Assembly: GCA_024760905.1 (NCBI GenBank)
Contig: CM045729.1
Span: 43,105,580 to 43,169,579, forward strand
DNA from: Plotosus lineatus
Lineage: Eukaryota > Chordata > Actinopteri > Siluriformes > Plotosidae
Reading direction: 5' to 3'
Length of the DNA: 64,000 nucleotides
Shown: positions 11,803-22,495 of the stretch, in pieces
Layout: the number at the start of each line of letters is the position of its first letter
How positions within the stretch are numbered: the first letter of the stretch is position 1
Translations under genes and position numbers: made by a program
Notes under the pieces: generated by a model
What the model was told of the DNA's origin: nothing
Databases searched by the model: none
What the model saw: only the letters and a program-made list of their open reading frames with translations

Positions 11803-11805
<3 letters not shown>
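11223..11805. other. Unique DNA, no gene seen
   Basis: No recognised repeat; the sequence is AT-rich with a short duplicated TATAAACCGCAGAAAT motif at about 11595 and 11620. Confidence 0.5.

Positions 11806-11873
<68 letters not shown>
11806..11873. repeat. (TA)n microsatellite
   Basis: About 33 TA units ending at the first base of the following MITE terminus. Confidence 0.95.
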
Positions 11874-11876
<3 letters not shown>

Positions 11877-12061
11877 GGTGACCCAAAAAAATGGGAACTT
11901 TTTAACAATACTATATTTTATTTATACTAATTGAAACCTTAAAATATGCCATTTAAGAATAAATGACTAACCTTTCAGGGCAAAGTATTTACTTGTTCAA
12001 GGTCACTTGCTCATGTCTAGCAATACGCAATTCAGAAATTCCTGTTTTTTGGGGTCACCCT
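11874..12061. mobile_element. Short mariner-like MITE, about 188 bp
   Basis: The ends AGGGTGACCCAAAAAAATGG and, inverted, AGGGTGACCCCAAAAAACAG form a clear terminal repeat; TA dinucleotides flank it within microsatellite tracts on both sides. There is no coding capacity. Terminal sequence and TA target fit Tc1/mariner. Confidence 0.75.
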
Positions 12062-12084
12062 ATATGTGTATGTATACACACACA

Positions 12085-12137
<53 letters not shown>

Positions 12138-12145
12138 GTATATTA
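12061..12145. repeat. Mixed TA/CA/TG microsatellite
   Basis: TATATGTGTATGTATACACA-type sequence grades into a pure TA tract, starting at the right end of the preceding MITE. Confidence 0.9.
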
Positions 12146-12154
12146 TATTCTTCT

Positions 12155-12262
12155 TTTCCTTTCAGCCCCCCCTCCCCCTTGTTCAGAGGTCGCCACAGCG
12201 AATCATCTGATTCGCAAGTTTTATTTGGCATAGGTTTTTATGTCCCTTTAGCAAGGGGCAGA
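12155..12262 (-). mobile_element. DANA-tailed SINE, 3' fragment
   Basis: The reverse complement carries the family tail: CAAATAAAACTTGCGAATCA, GATTCGCTGTGGCGACC and a degraded AAGCCGAAAGGA equivalent. Only the 3' part is present and it is diverged. Confidence 0.75.
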
Positions 12263-12494
12263 ATTTATTAATTGGCCCGATAACAACTGTTATTCTGTTG
12301 TCTAAACAGGACAATGTAAGTATATAATCACATCACTTAGTCACTTGTCCTATTATCACTCAATCAGTGGTATGCTATGTGTCTAATGAATAAATACTGT
12401 ATGAAACGGTGATGTGTTTACACTGTCACAGTGGTTGTTTTGTTAATGATGACTAGCGACAAAACACATCTAAGCAAGAATATTGACTTCACTA

Positions 12495-12661
12495 AAATAA
12501 AGCACACAATCAGTTCTGTAATATAAAGAAATACTAGTATATTGAAATATAATCTTATTTAATTGAACCATTTCTTTATATTACAGAACTGTATATTGAA
12601 ATATAATCTTATTTAATTGAACCATTTCTTTATATTACAGAACTGATTGTGTGCTTTATTT
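12495..12661. repeat. 38-bp perfect inverted repeat enclosing a 54-bp tandem duplication
   Basis: Bases 12495-12532 are the exact reverse complement of 12624-12661. A 54-bp unit at 12538-12591 is repeated exactly at 12592-12645, so the right arm overlaps the second unit and 22 bp of it also occur in the first unit. The RNA or single strand could fold into alternative hairpins. It is of unknown origin, lying just 5' of the hAT transposase remnant. Confidence 0.9.
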
Positions 12662-12716
12662 GAGACGGACTAGTATAATAGTGTTAACAAAAACTTTTAC
12701 CGCAAGTCATGTGAAA

Positions 12717-14301
12717 ATGGTAGCCCCAAACAAACGCAAACTCGAAAGTGGGTGTAGAAGATCTGAAGTCAATAAAGTTCTGTGAAGTTGCTCAACTTCT
12801 TGCCTAGCACGGCAACCCGTTTACAGACGGTGATTTCATAAAGCAGCGCCTTGTCAAATTCACAGAAATAATGTGCCCAGAAAAAGTACAGGATTTCAGC
12901 AACGCGGGTTTATACAGAAATACAGCGGCATGGAGGATCGAGGATGTGTCCGTTAACTTGACGCTTCAGTTGAGGGACAAAGCTTGTGCTTTTGATTTTT
13001 ATTCGATAGCAAGTGATGAGAGCACAGATGTCATGGACACTGCACAGCTTTGAATTTTTTTAGTAGAGGATAGTTTTTGCTGTACGGAGGAGCTGCTTGA
13101 TATGATGAGCCTAAAAAAACACGTTCACCGGTAAAACGATATTTTTGTAACTGTGTCAGCGGCAATTATAAAGATTGGGCTTAAATGGGACAAGCTCTCT
13201 GCGTAACAACGGATGGTGCTTCGTCGATGACGGGTGAGTGCAGAGGAATGGCATCAATGGTGTGCGCCAAGGTAAAAGAAAGTGGAGGTGAGGCTGTTAG
13301 AATCTACTGTATAATCCACTGTATAATCCACCTAGAAGCACTGTGTGCCAAGACTATTTAGCTGGGCGATGTGATGAACACTGTTGTAAAAACTGGCAAC
13401 ATAATTCAAGCCTAGAGCACCACAGAGTATTTCAAGCCTTCTTATCTGATGTGGATGCTGAATATGGGGATGCACTCTACCACTCTTGGTGTGCATTGGC
13501 TCAGCCGTGGCTCTGTACTGCAGCTGTTTTATTTGCTGAGATCAGACATTAACCAGAGATTTTGAAAGAGAAGGGTCAGCCTCTTCATGAAATGAGTGAA
13601 ATGAGTATTCTTTGGCTGGCAGACCTGGCATTTGTAGTTGATCTTATTCATCATCTCAATCGACTGAACAAGAGCCTACAATGGAAAGAACAGCTGGTGC
13701 CACACCTGTATGCGCACACGAAAACTTTCTGTGTAAAGCGCTGTCTGTTTGAGACACAACTATGAAGCGTCAATGCTCCGCACTTCCCACGCTGTCTGAA
13801 ATCAAATCTGCTTTTCCAAAGGATGACCTTTCTGCTAAAAAGGAGAAATATGTGTCTGTGATCGCATCTCTCGTGACAGAATTCAGCCAGCATTTCCAAG
13901 ATTTTTCTCTCATTGAAAAACAAATCAAGCTGTTCTCAACTCCCTTCCTTGTGGATGCAGAAGAAGTGGAAGCGAGTCTGCCGTTAGAACTGATTGAAAT
14001 ACAGTGTGATATTCACTGAAAATTCAACATCAGCTTGTCTCCTTCCCTGACTTCTTTTAGAAATTAGACAATGCCAAGTTTCCTCTGATGAGATGCCCCG
14101 CAAAAAGAATGCTGAGCCTGTTCGGCTCAACATACAGATTGTGAACAAACATTTTCTCTATTAAATCACAACAAAAACAGATTGAGAACCAAAACGACTG
14201 ATCGCCATCTCTGTGAAGTCCTTCGTGTCTCAAGCACCAAACTTTCTCCTGACACGTCAGCCATCCTTCAATCCAAAGAACAGCATCACTGCTCGCACTG
14301 A
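12717..14301 (+). pseudogene. Decayed hAT transposase, GTF2IRD2/Charlie8-like
   Basis: Conceptual reading across frames recovers an ordered series of blocks of the hAT-Charlie8 type transposase that is also fused to GTF2I repeats in mammalian GTF2IRD2: MVAPNKRKLESGCR at the start; FTDGDFIKQRLVKF near 12825; MCPEKVQDFSNAGLYRNT near 12871; KACAFDFYSIASDESTD near 12980; EELLDMMSLK near 13090; DVMNTVVKTGN near 13370; LADLAFVVDLIHHLNRLNKS near 13620; and LSEIKSAFPKDDLSAKKEKY near 13790. The frame breaks repeatedly by stops and shifts, and the BED zinc finger expected after the first block is missing. The coding remnant ends at TGA 14299-14301. hAT transposases cut and paste DNA with 8-bp target duplications; this copy cannot encode one. 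It is not evidence of a host GTF2IRD2 gene because no GTF2I repeats are seen. Confidence 0.85.
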
Positions 14302-14451
14302 GTGCAATATTCTTCACATTATAGGCAAGTTAGAAATACGCACAGTATTCATGTGTCGATATGTTGATGTGTGCGGCCTGGCCCTTTGTTCATTTTTCTG
14401 GATTTGGCCCTCACTAAAAAAAAAAAAAACAAAAAACTTTGGACACCCCTG
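14302..14451 (+). mobile_element. 3' end of the hAT element
   Basis: The segment after the transposase stop runs to ACTTTGGACACCCCTG at 14436-14451, matching a Charlie8-type terminus (CAGGGGTGTCCAAA inverted). The left terminus was not found upstream of 12717, so the element is probably truncated at that side. Confidence 0.6.
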
Positions 14452-14787
14452 GTGTAGAGGGTTTAACATTTAATGCTGATGTACTGGCTTCTGGAGTAGT
14501 ACAGCTTTGTTTTTCATCATCTATTTCTGTGTCAGAAGAGTTTACACCAAAATATTGCTTAAAAGTCAGTGCTACCAATTAAGCTGACTTTATGAAACTT
14601 TTTTTTTTTTTTTTTTTTTTTTTGCTAGCATGGTTTGGCTGCTTATGTCTCATCAGCAAAGCGTCTTTATTTATTTTTATTTTTTTATGTCCCTGACACT
14701 GTCCATACACAACTTATATATTTGGGGTTCATTATCTTAAAATCTCTGAATTCAGATCTATCGGCAAAAATCTACTCCACCCAGAAT
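14452..14787. other. Unique DNA with a 25-base T run
   Basis: A T homopolymer occupies 14599-14623; otherwise nothing was recognised. Confidence 0.6.
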
Positions 14788-14801
14788 AAAACCAGTACCA
14801 T

Positions 14802-15164
14802 CATCATCATCATCATCATTTTATGTAACCGCTTCATCCTAATTAGGGTCGCGGGGAGGCTGGTGCCCATCCCAGCCAACTCAGGGCGAGGGCAGAGTAC
14901 ACCCTGGACAGCTCGCCAGGCCATCGCAGGGTGGAAACACGCTGACGGCTTTGCAGCCTACTCTTGTCGAAAGTCAGCAATGGTTCTTTTACATGTGGGC
15001 AGTGGTGGTCTAGTGGTATAAGGCGCCGGCTCGCTGATGCAAAGGTTGGGGGTTCGAGTCCCACTCTCCACAAGGTTGTCACTGTCCTCCCAGTGGAGCT
15101 AACTGGGTTCTCAAAGGCCGGCCATGTCGCTCACTGTCTATGGTGTGAGGCATGTAAAAGAACC
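14802..15164 (-). mobile_element. tRNA-derived SINE with 5' inversion and 14-bp target duplication
   Basis: The perfect duplication AAAACCAGTACCAT sits at 14788-14801 and 15165-15178. Bases 14802 to about 14996 are the SINE body and tail on the minus strand, ending in a (GAT)n tail. From about 14997 to 15164 the tRNA head (TGGTCTAGTGG A box, GGTTCGAGTCC B box) is on the plus strand. Both parts carry CATGTAAAAGAACC, once in each orientation. This is the structure left by twin priming. The 3' tail is the second tail type, ending near ACCCTAATTAGGATGAAGCG, not the DANA-like tail. Confidence 0.9.
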
Positions 15165-15178
15165 AAAACCAGTACCAT

Positions 15179-15338
15179 GAGAGATTTCCTTTCGGCTTTT
15201 TCCCCTTTATCAGGGGTCGCCACAGCGAATAATTCACACGTTTGATTTGGCATAGGTTTTTACGTCAGATGCCCTTCATGACACAACCCTTTTAGCAAGG
15301 GACAGAAACACGCTGATGGCTTTGCAGCCTACCATAAG
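15179..15338 (-). mobile_element. DANA-tailed SINE, 5'-truncated
   Basis: The plus strand shows TTTCCTTTCGGCTTTTTCCC then GGGGTCGCCACAGCGAAT, the inverted family tail. CCAGTAC occurs on each side (15169-15175 and 15339-15345), a possible short target duplication that reuses the target copy made by the neighbouring SINE. Confidence 0.85.
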
Positions 15339-15561
15339 CCAGTACTATATTGCAGTGTTATATCAGAGAAGTGCTGCCCCAACACCTTATGATTCCTGCA
15401 GAGTGACTTATACACTTGCGTTAAGCTGCCATAGAGTTAAGTGTCCTTGTTCTTTGAGTGATTGAGAATTTTCCTGGTAGTGAGAAAAGCTAAGTGTGTT
15501 AACAAGCCTAAATCTGCGAAGCTTTTCATCTTACTGAAGAGGTGCCCAACACCACCATCTT

Positions 15562-15735
15562 CTTTTCCTTTTGACTTTTTCCCTTTTTCAGGGGTTGCCG
15601 CAGCGAATCATCTGATTCACGTGTTTGATTTGGAATATTTTTTTATGTTGGATGCCCTTTCTGACACAACCCTTTAGCAAGGGGCAGGGACATGCTGACA
15701 GCTATGCAGCCTACTCTTTGCGAAAGTCTTCAATT
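15562..15735 (-). mobile_element. DANA-tailed SINE, 5'-truncated and diverged
   Basis: Inverted tail TTTTGACTTTTTCCCTTTTT then GCAGCGAATCATCTGATTCA, followed by body up to a CGAAAGTCTTCAATT remnant of the GACTTTCG motif. Confidence 0.85.
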
Positions 15736-17345
15736 ATGTAAAAACCTTCTATGAATATCCTTCTATGGTCCTTCTTCATTGTTGTTCTATTGGCTAATAA
15801 TCTATTTCAACTTTAATGTGCAGAAACACAATGGCAGCATGCCCATCCAGTGATCTTGAATTTGAATCATAGGGACACTGTTGCCTATGGGTTTGTGGTC
15901 TATTCCCATGGAGTGATAGCACAAGCCTATTCAGGTCTGTTTGTGTGGTGAAGGCAGAGGTAGCGATTTAGGTGTCATAACTGTGTCTTTTCTAGGTCAA
16001 CAATTGACTCAGTAATTTGGATGACTCCTGGTCTGCTATCTCAGGTTATCATAGTTGTGGGAGGAATATTACCCTGGGAGAAGCAATTCACTAAACGACC
16101 AGCAGCACACCAGAGATATAATCATAATAATGATTGTTGTCTGTCTTCCAGATTTTATTTGTTCAGCTCTGATGCACTTAACAGCACAACTTCTGTTGTG
16201 AGACACACAGATTTTGGAGGCTGGTAAAAGTATCACATGGTCAGCTTCCGCCCTGATCATTTGCTCAGGACTGAGGTTTAGTGTGATCCTAGTTTTTGAA
16301 GCTTTCCCAGCCATCCTGACCCCATAACACTTCGGAAAGGAAGTACTTTGGCCTCACTTGGCCCTGTGGCCTAATCAGAGCCAAACAGAGAAACCACTAG
16401 CACGCTTGCTGAAATTTGTACTGTGGCCTTAAGAACAAGTCAGAAGCAGTGACCGTGGCGCAGTGACCTCAAAGCATGAGTAGAAAAGAGAGTAATTTAT
16501 GTGGTCTTTGGTTAAAAAATGAAGGAAGAGCAAAAATATGAATTTGACAGGACAGAGTGGACAGCCATCTGTAGAGTGATTTGTCATCCTCCTCCACCAC
16601 CTTTCCCTCCTCTGATACCAGTGCAGGCCACAAGCGTGGGCTGCTTCGCTCCAATAGGAAATAGGAGTTACAGCTGGGAAAATATTTATATTCACACATT
16701 GGTGTGGATGGGTTTAACTGTCCTAGAAACAAAGCTGATGAGTGCAACAGGGAAAGATGGTACATGTTTTGCAGAAAAGACAGCTACAGTTACATCTTTG
16801 TCCAGTCATAGTCGGAAAGTGTATGTTTGGTTTAGTTAATCCAATAAAGTTCATGATTATGGGTATTACTTTGTCATGGCAATGAATACAATAAATCTGT
16901 AGTTATTAGAGGGGTAGGAATCTTTACGGCTCCTTAACATTTAATGGGATTTTGATTCAGAGGCCTATGAATTGGTTCTAAATTTATTCCTGATGCATTG
17001 TTGGTTCTCAAGTCCTCCAGCCTCCTGACACGCAAGGTTTGTGACCTTGCAGAGCACTGCATAAATGGGAATAAAGAGGAGACAATATGGTGTTTCACTT
17101 TGGAATTTTTAAATTATCTGGAAGCTTTGCCAATTTCTCAAGGGTTCTGCTGAGCAAGAAAATCAGAAGGCTATGTTTTTCATCCAAATCTGGAATGAAA
17201 TATGGCTTTCATTTTGAATGTTGGTTGTATTCCTGAACAACTGTATTTACACCAGTGCAGATTAATTAAAAACATTGAGATACGTCTGTGAAGAGAGCCC
17301 CCCCCACCCCAATTCTAGATTACTTGTATGATGCGGAGAGCAGGG
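15736..17345. other. Unique DNA, no gene seen
   Basis: Open frames near 16430-16840 exist on both strands but share no recognisable domain; no repeat family was recognised. Confidence 0.55.
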
Positions 17346-17349
17346 GTGT

Positions 17350-17508
17350 CACAGTTGGCACTGTTTGCACATCCACTTCACAGCAAGAAGTTCTTGAGTC
17401 CTGCTGAGGGTGTTTCTGTATGGCGCTTGCATAATCTTCCTGGACTTGCATGGGTCTTCTTTGGGCTTGCTGATTTACTCAGTCCAAAGGCATGCACGTT
17501 AGGCTAAT
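17350..17508 (+). mobile_element. V-SINE-like fragment, diverged
   Basis: CTTCACAGCAAGAAGTTCTT followed by GAGTCCTGC, then GTGTTTCTGTATGGCGCTTG, then GTCCAAAGGCATGCAC: the order found in fish V-SINEs (tRNA head, then the TTTCTGTGTGGAG core). The 3' end is lost. Confidence 0.65.
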
Positions 17509-17969
17509 TCAGTGCTTCTGAAATAGTGGGCTCCCTCCCCCCAAGGGGTGCATGGTGTGATGCCGGGGGAGCGCGTATGACCCTGGGGAAGAGGCTTTTC
17601 TGGGATAGTGTATGAGAATTAAGTGTAACTGCACCAACACTCCAGTAGTTGGCAGTGGCGCTCTCATTGTCGCGCTATGGTGTAGCGGTTTTTCACCTGA
17701 GCAAACAATATGAAGTGAAGTTTTAACAGGAACGAAGAGAAAGGTGGAGAGAGACGGAGATATTAAGACATAAATAAGTTGAATGAGTTTAAATAAGGAT
17801 GCATTTTTTATTTCAGGCACACTGGTGCGCTTTATATCTTTCTGTTACAGATTAAAAACAATGTTTAATGAAGTTTTTCTTTATTGTTTGAATTATATTT
17901 CTTTCTTTTTTATTTTTAATGTTAGTAAAGATACAATGTTATGCAGAGGGGTATGAATAATTTTATAGA
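17509..17969. other. Unique DNA, no gene seen
   Basis: A segment at 17510-17700 mentions GTGCATGGTGTGATGCCGGG and an inverted-looking partner is at 19370-19430; it may be an old element but no family was assigned. Confidence 0.4.
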
Positions 17970-17985
17970 CAAATAATACTACCGT

Positions 17986-18241
17986 CTGTCTTCCTTTTGG
18001 CTTTTTCCCTTTTACTCAGGAGTCGCCACAGCGAATCATCTGATTCGCACGTTTGATTTGGCAGAGGTTTTTACGTCGGATGCCCTTCCTGTCACAACCC
18101 TTATAGCAAGGGACAGAAACACGCTGACGACTTTGCAGTCGACTCTTTACGAAAGTCAGCAATGGTTCTTTTACATGCCTCACACCATAGACAGTGAGAG
18201 ACATGGCCCGCCTTTGATAACCCAGTTAGCCGCACTGGGGG
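17986..18241 (-). mobile_element. DANA-tailed SINE with 16-bp target duplication
   Basis: CAAATAATACTACCGT is perfect at 17970-17985 and 18242-18257. The insert begins with inverted tail and ends at CCGCACTGGGG, so the tRNA head is truncated. The duplication includes the first bases of the family B MITE terminus, so the SINE landed on that MITE's left edge and is younger than it. Confidence 0.92.
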
Positions 18242-18253
18242 CAAATAATACTA

Positions 18254-19349
18254 CCGTATTCAACGTAATAAGTGTCTTGCTCCAATAAGTGCCCCCCTAG
18301 TGGTTTTTTTATCTTACATCTAATAACCGCCCATGTGTACTGGGAGCAAAATCATAGATCAAACATACCAATTTTATTCGATCAGTCTATGTAACCTTAA
18401 ACTGAGGCGTTCACTGCCTGTAAAAGTGAGTTTCCACGGTATTTCAAGACCCCCTCCCCCAGTGCAGCTAACTGGGTTATCAAAGGCGGGCCATGTCTCT
18501 CACTGTCTATGATGAGAGGCATGTAAAAGAACCATTGCTGACTTTCGTAAAGAGTAGGCTGCAAAGTCGTCAGCATGTTTCTGTCCCTTGCTATAAAGGG
18601 TTGTGACAGGAAGGGCATCCGACGTAAAAACCTCTGCCAAATCAAATGTGCGAATCAGACGATTCGCTGTGGCGACTCCTGAGTAAAAGGGAAAAGCCGA
18701 AAGGAAGACTGCTACCAAGGAATGTCTATAATGTTCATCAGGAACAACACATTTGATTGTTCTGCCGTGCTTTAAAAAACAGGAAAATATTTTGCTGTGT
18801 TCTCTTGGTAAATTTCCAACAACCGATGAACAATTAGAAACTGCTACAGCAAAACTATGGGATGCTCTTAATGAATGGAGCGATGAGCCAGATATGGACC
18901 AATCAGAAAGTGATGATAGTATTTTTCACCCGATTCTCCTGCTCACTAATGTCATAAATTTACAGATGTGCTTTTGTTTATGTTCATGTTGATTGGCTCA
19001 ACTTGCCATGTGCTAAAGTTGACATTCGTGTTGATTGGCTCATTCTACTTTCTGGAAAATGTTTAAAGGAACAGCACCAGGAGGGAAAAGTAAGGGAAGG
19101 AAAGGTCTTTTTTAATTTATTTATGCTGTTTTCTGTTTATTTTCAGCTTTCATGGCAGTAGTTTGGTTGATAACACAAAATGAATAACACAAATACCAGT
19201 AAAACTGTTTTATTGTACTGTTATTACTCAGGTTTTCCACCTCGATGGTAATAAGCACTTACCGTTCCACTCCGCTGGTAACATTTTAATAAGCGCCCAC
19301 CCACTCCATTTTTTTAAAGCGTCCTGGGCGCTTATCATGTTGAATTCAG
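18254..19349. mobile_element. MITE, family B, with nested SINE
   Basis: The left end CCGTATTCAACGTAATAAG and inverted right end CTGAATTCAACATGATAAGC are related terminal repeats, each flanked by TA. The right third (from about 18975) recurs at 56305-56683. A short frame at 18753-18940 includes KFPTTDEQLETATAKLWDAL, which may be a transposase remnant, but I cannot place it with confidence. A SINE interrupts the element at 18446-18710. Confidence 0.7.
18446..18710 (+). mobile_element. DANA-tailed SINE nested in family B MITE
   Basis: It runs from CCCAGTGCAGCTAACTGGGT to GCCGAAAGGAAGAC and contains CATGTAAAAGAACC and GACTTTCGTAAAGAGTAGG. The tRNA head is missing. No clear target duplication was found. 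Confidence 0.85.
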
Positions 19350-19351
19350 TA

Positions 19352-20274
19352 TTTATAGTGGGGTGGTGGTGAGATGTTTTTTCTTCCTTGAGGGGGCGCG
19401 ACAGAAAATAATCGAGAAGCACTGGGATAATTAGATGTTCTCATTTGCCTTTTGGTGTGAATTTGAGTGAGAATGGTTGAGTGTCTGTATTGGCTCAACT
19501 ATTCAGAACACACTACGGGGGCTCCAGCCTCGCAGCGACCCTATAAAAGAGGATAAAGCTGTTTTGAAATTGAAATGATGAGGAAAAAAATCAAGACTGA
19601 TTGGAAAAGTATGTTCAAATGCTAGCTGCTTCCATGTTTGGATTCTTACTTGTCAATAAGCCTGACTGTTGTTGGTCACGTGAGATTAAAGCATCAGCCT
19701 AGTCTGAAACTATCAACAGGTCCTGAAAATCTTCACATTGGTTGATTTAATTGTTCAGGAGTCAGTGTGTCTGGGTTTCAATTATAACCAGACATATTTG
19801 TTGAAACGTGCATCAGGAGCCTTGTGTTTTAACATGCACACCTTTATGTTCAGTAGTGTGTTTAAGCCCATGCAAAAGTCCTATTCTTCTCCTTACTTGA
19901 AAATGTTCCCAGGGCATTTGATGGAGCATTGATATGTCTCTGGACTGCATGGAATGTGTCCGAGTCTGCAATAATGACTAAACTTTTCAAGAGTAGCTTC
20001 AAATTGGTCAATGTGGCTGTGATCTCAGGGTCCTGATGCTTCATCGAGCAGCCTTAATTACTATTAGGTTCACCCCCACTGTCTCAAATGTAGCACCGTT
20101 AATGAACTTTCCTGCCAGGATGGATTGTAGGCTCACTCTGTTTTCACGTTTCCCCTTTCAACCTGACTGGTCTCATTAGAGGTGCTGATGTCTGGACAGC
20201 TTAAAGAGTTTCTCTGGAGGCAATATTTAATAAATAAGAGCGTTTACAGATTCTCTTTAAGCACCCTTTTCTGC
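19352..20274. other. Unique DNA, no gene seen
   Basis: No exon or repeat family was recognised. Confidence 0.55.
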
Positions 20275-20350
20275 ATTTATTTATTTATTTATTTATTATT
20301 TGAATTTATTTTAATCACCCCCCCCCCAAAAAAAAAAAAAAAAAAAAAAA
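20275..20350. repeat. (ATTT)n, then C run and A run
   Basis: A tetranucleotide ATTT tract at 20275-20300 is followed by a ten-base C run (20318-20327) and about 23 A (20328-20350). Confidence 0.9.
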
Positions 20351-20698
20351 GAAAAAGTTGCACAGTATGAAAGCATCTATATAGTTTATAAATAGTCCAA
20401 CCAAAAATCATGCATAGATGACCAATGCATATACTTGGAGATTTCCAGAAGAGTTCTTTTTTGCGGTTCACGTTTCTGTTCCCAAATATTTTCCAGAACA
20501 TTACTGACCTCAGGGTAGCACTTGCCTCATGTTTTTGTAATAATGTTGCTTGTATTCACTAAGCTTGTTATAGATTAGTAAAAAAAAAATAAAATCCAAC
20601 CAGAATCAGTGTTCACCTTTTGACCAAACACTTGCACATTGCTGTTCATTGAGTCCATTGCTGCATGATTTGGTTTACTCTTTAATGTCATATGATTA

Positions 20699-21197
20699 CA
20701 ATGGTACCTCACTTTACGAAGGTCTCACCAAACGAAAAATGCAGGTTACGAAATGCATTTTCCTAAAATTTTTGTCTCTGTAAACGAAACAAGTTCATGT
20801 TACGAAAGCACCATCTTAAAAATTCAAACGCGCCATTCAAACATTAAAACAGGGCATTCAAACTTTCAAACAATGTACGAGCTGCTCTCCCATAAATGAC
20901 GCTCAAACATCTCGCCCCGCTGGCCTCCCATTGGCTAACAACTGAGCTCTCGTTCATGTCGCCTTCACTCGAGCACCATCTTGGACAGGTCCACCTGACG
21001 CCATCTTGGACAGGGATCCCATTGGCTTGGAGGGATGACGCAGCTCCCTCCCGTTGCCTATTATGGAGCTGAATCCACCATGATGCTTTTCGTGTAAAGG
21101 ACAGAGTTACAGTTATTTTATGCTTTATTTCTTGACTCAGGCTTTTAACTTTCCATAAACATTTGTAAGATTATAACTCTGCTAAGAAGACATGGTG

Positions 21198-21286
<89 letters not shown>

Positions 21287-21300
21287 GCATACGCACACAC

Positions 21301-21372
<72 letters not shown>

Positions 21373-21643
21373 GCGCGCAATTTCCAGTGCGAGTGAGAAG
21401 AAGAAACGGGCTCGAGTGATATCACAAAGGAATATGGCCAAACCCGTTTACCATTGGTACGATATTGAAGCAGGAGGTCTTAAAAGGTATGCTTTTATCA
21501 TTTTTAAGGGGTTTATGGGGTAGTATTGGGAGCCTTGGAACAAATCACGCATTTTACATGTAAAATGCGGTTCAATTTTCGAAAAATGCAGGTTACGAAA
21601 AAGGCTCTGGAACGGATTAGTTTCGTAAAGTGAGGTACCACTG
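20699..21643. mobile_element. 945-bp Tigger-like MITE, family C
   Basis: The left end CAATGGTACCTCACTTTACG and inverted right end CAGTGGTACCTCACTTTACG match over about 22 bp with one mismatch; TA flanks both sides. Subterminal GCAGGTTACGAAA occurs near both ends. A long CA tract sits inside at 21199-21379. Part copies lie at 59521 (left half) and 62088 (right half). No transposase is seen. Confidence 0.85.
21199..21379. repeat. (CA)n microsatellite with CG interruptions
   Basis: About 180 bp of CA with TCGCACAC and GCGCGCGC interruptions. The related part copy at 62255-62275 lacks it, so the tract expanded after the copies separated. Confidence 0.95.
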
Positions 21644-21684
21644 TATGTTGAAATGTATCTTTTGATGCTATACATTCATTCATA

Positions 21685-21714
21685 TTATTTATTTATTTAT
21701 TTATTTATTTATTG
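21685..21714. repeat. (TTTA)n microsatellite
   Basis: About seven TTTA units. Confidence 0.9.
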
Positions 21715-22163
21715 TTAATTCACAGTTTACTGATGAAACATTTCCTAAAAGCTTCTTTGAACTTTTTTTGCTCCTTCTTTCTCAAAATCAAATTGGATTA
21801 GAACTGCCACTCTGTAGTTATCATTAAACATGCATCGGTTTGGTTTTTCAGCTTGCTGCACGCTGTTCTTACTCAGAACTGTGTCTTAAGATGGATGAAG
21901 TTTATATTTGTATGATCGTGTTTAAAACACTTGAAGTCATCTAGCATTGATAGGGTCATAAATTCTCCCCAACACATGTTCAAACACCATATTTATGGTA
22001 ATTATAGTTATGGCACATTTTGTAGGTGCACAGACAATTTCTCACAGGACAAATGCTCACAAGACAAATGCTCACAACCTTAATGAGAAAAAAATGGACA
22101 TTTGCTCATAACATCTTTTTTTCTTTGTTTTAATAAATGCATAATACAAAAAGATCACAATGT

Positions 22164-22420
22164 CCTCCAGTGCAGCTAATTGGGTTATCAAAGGCGGGCC
22201 ATGTCTCTCACTGTCTATGGTGAGAGGCATGTAAAAGAACCAGTGCTGACCTTCGTAAAGAGTAGCTGCAAAGCCGTCAGCGTGTTTCTGTCCCTTGCTA
22301 TAAGGGTTGTGACAGGAAGGGCATCCGACGTAAAAACCCATGCCAAATCAAATGTGCGATTCAGATGATTCGCTGTGGTGACCTCTGAGAAAAAGGGGAA
22401 AAGCCGAAAGAAAGAAGAAA
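22164..22420 (+). mobile_element. DANA-tailed SINE with 18-bp target duplication
   Basis: ACAAAAAGATCACAATGT is perfect at 22146-22163 and 22421-22438. The insert opens CCTCCAGTGCAGCTAATTGG, lacks the tRNA head, and closes with AAGCCGAAAGAAAGAAGAAA. The long perfect duplication shows LINE-type endonuclease insertion into the surrounding MITE. Confidence 0.93.
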
Positions 22421-22495
22421 ACAAAAAGATCACAATGTGTTATAAAAATTATTTATTCTTATAAATACACAATGCTAAATGAACTCATTATACAT

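Noticed and set aside
12717..14301. Host GTF2IRD2-like gene
   Set aside because: Many stops and frameshifts, no introns, no GTF2I repeats, and a hAT terminus downstream; it is a transposase fossil.
14997..15070. Possible tRNA gene (A and B boxes present)
   Set aside because: The sequence is the head of a SINE flanked by a target duplication and has no complete cloverleaf; the same holds for heads at 9730, 28438, 36494 and 37102.
16429..16839. Overlapping open frames near 16.5 kb as a gene
   Set aside because: No domain, no splice-site support, and frames open on both strands as expected for chance.
21145..21441. Open frames of Val-Cys or Thr-His repeats
   Set aside because: They are translations of CA/TG microsatellites; similar frames occur at 24383, 33533, 53748, 54608 and 60061.
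22023..22110. CRISPR-like array from repeated GACAAATGCTCACAA units
   Set aside because: The units are few, nearly contiguous and form part of a transposon's terminal repeats; the sequence is eukaryotic.
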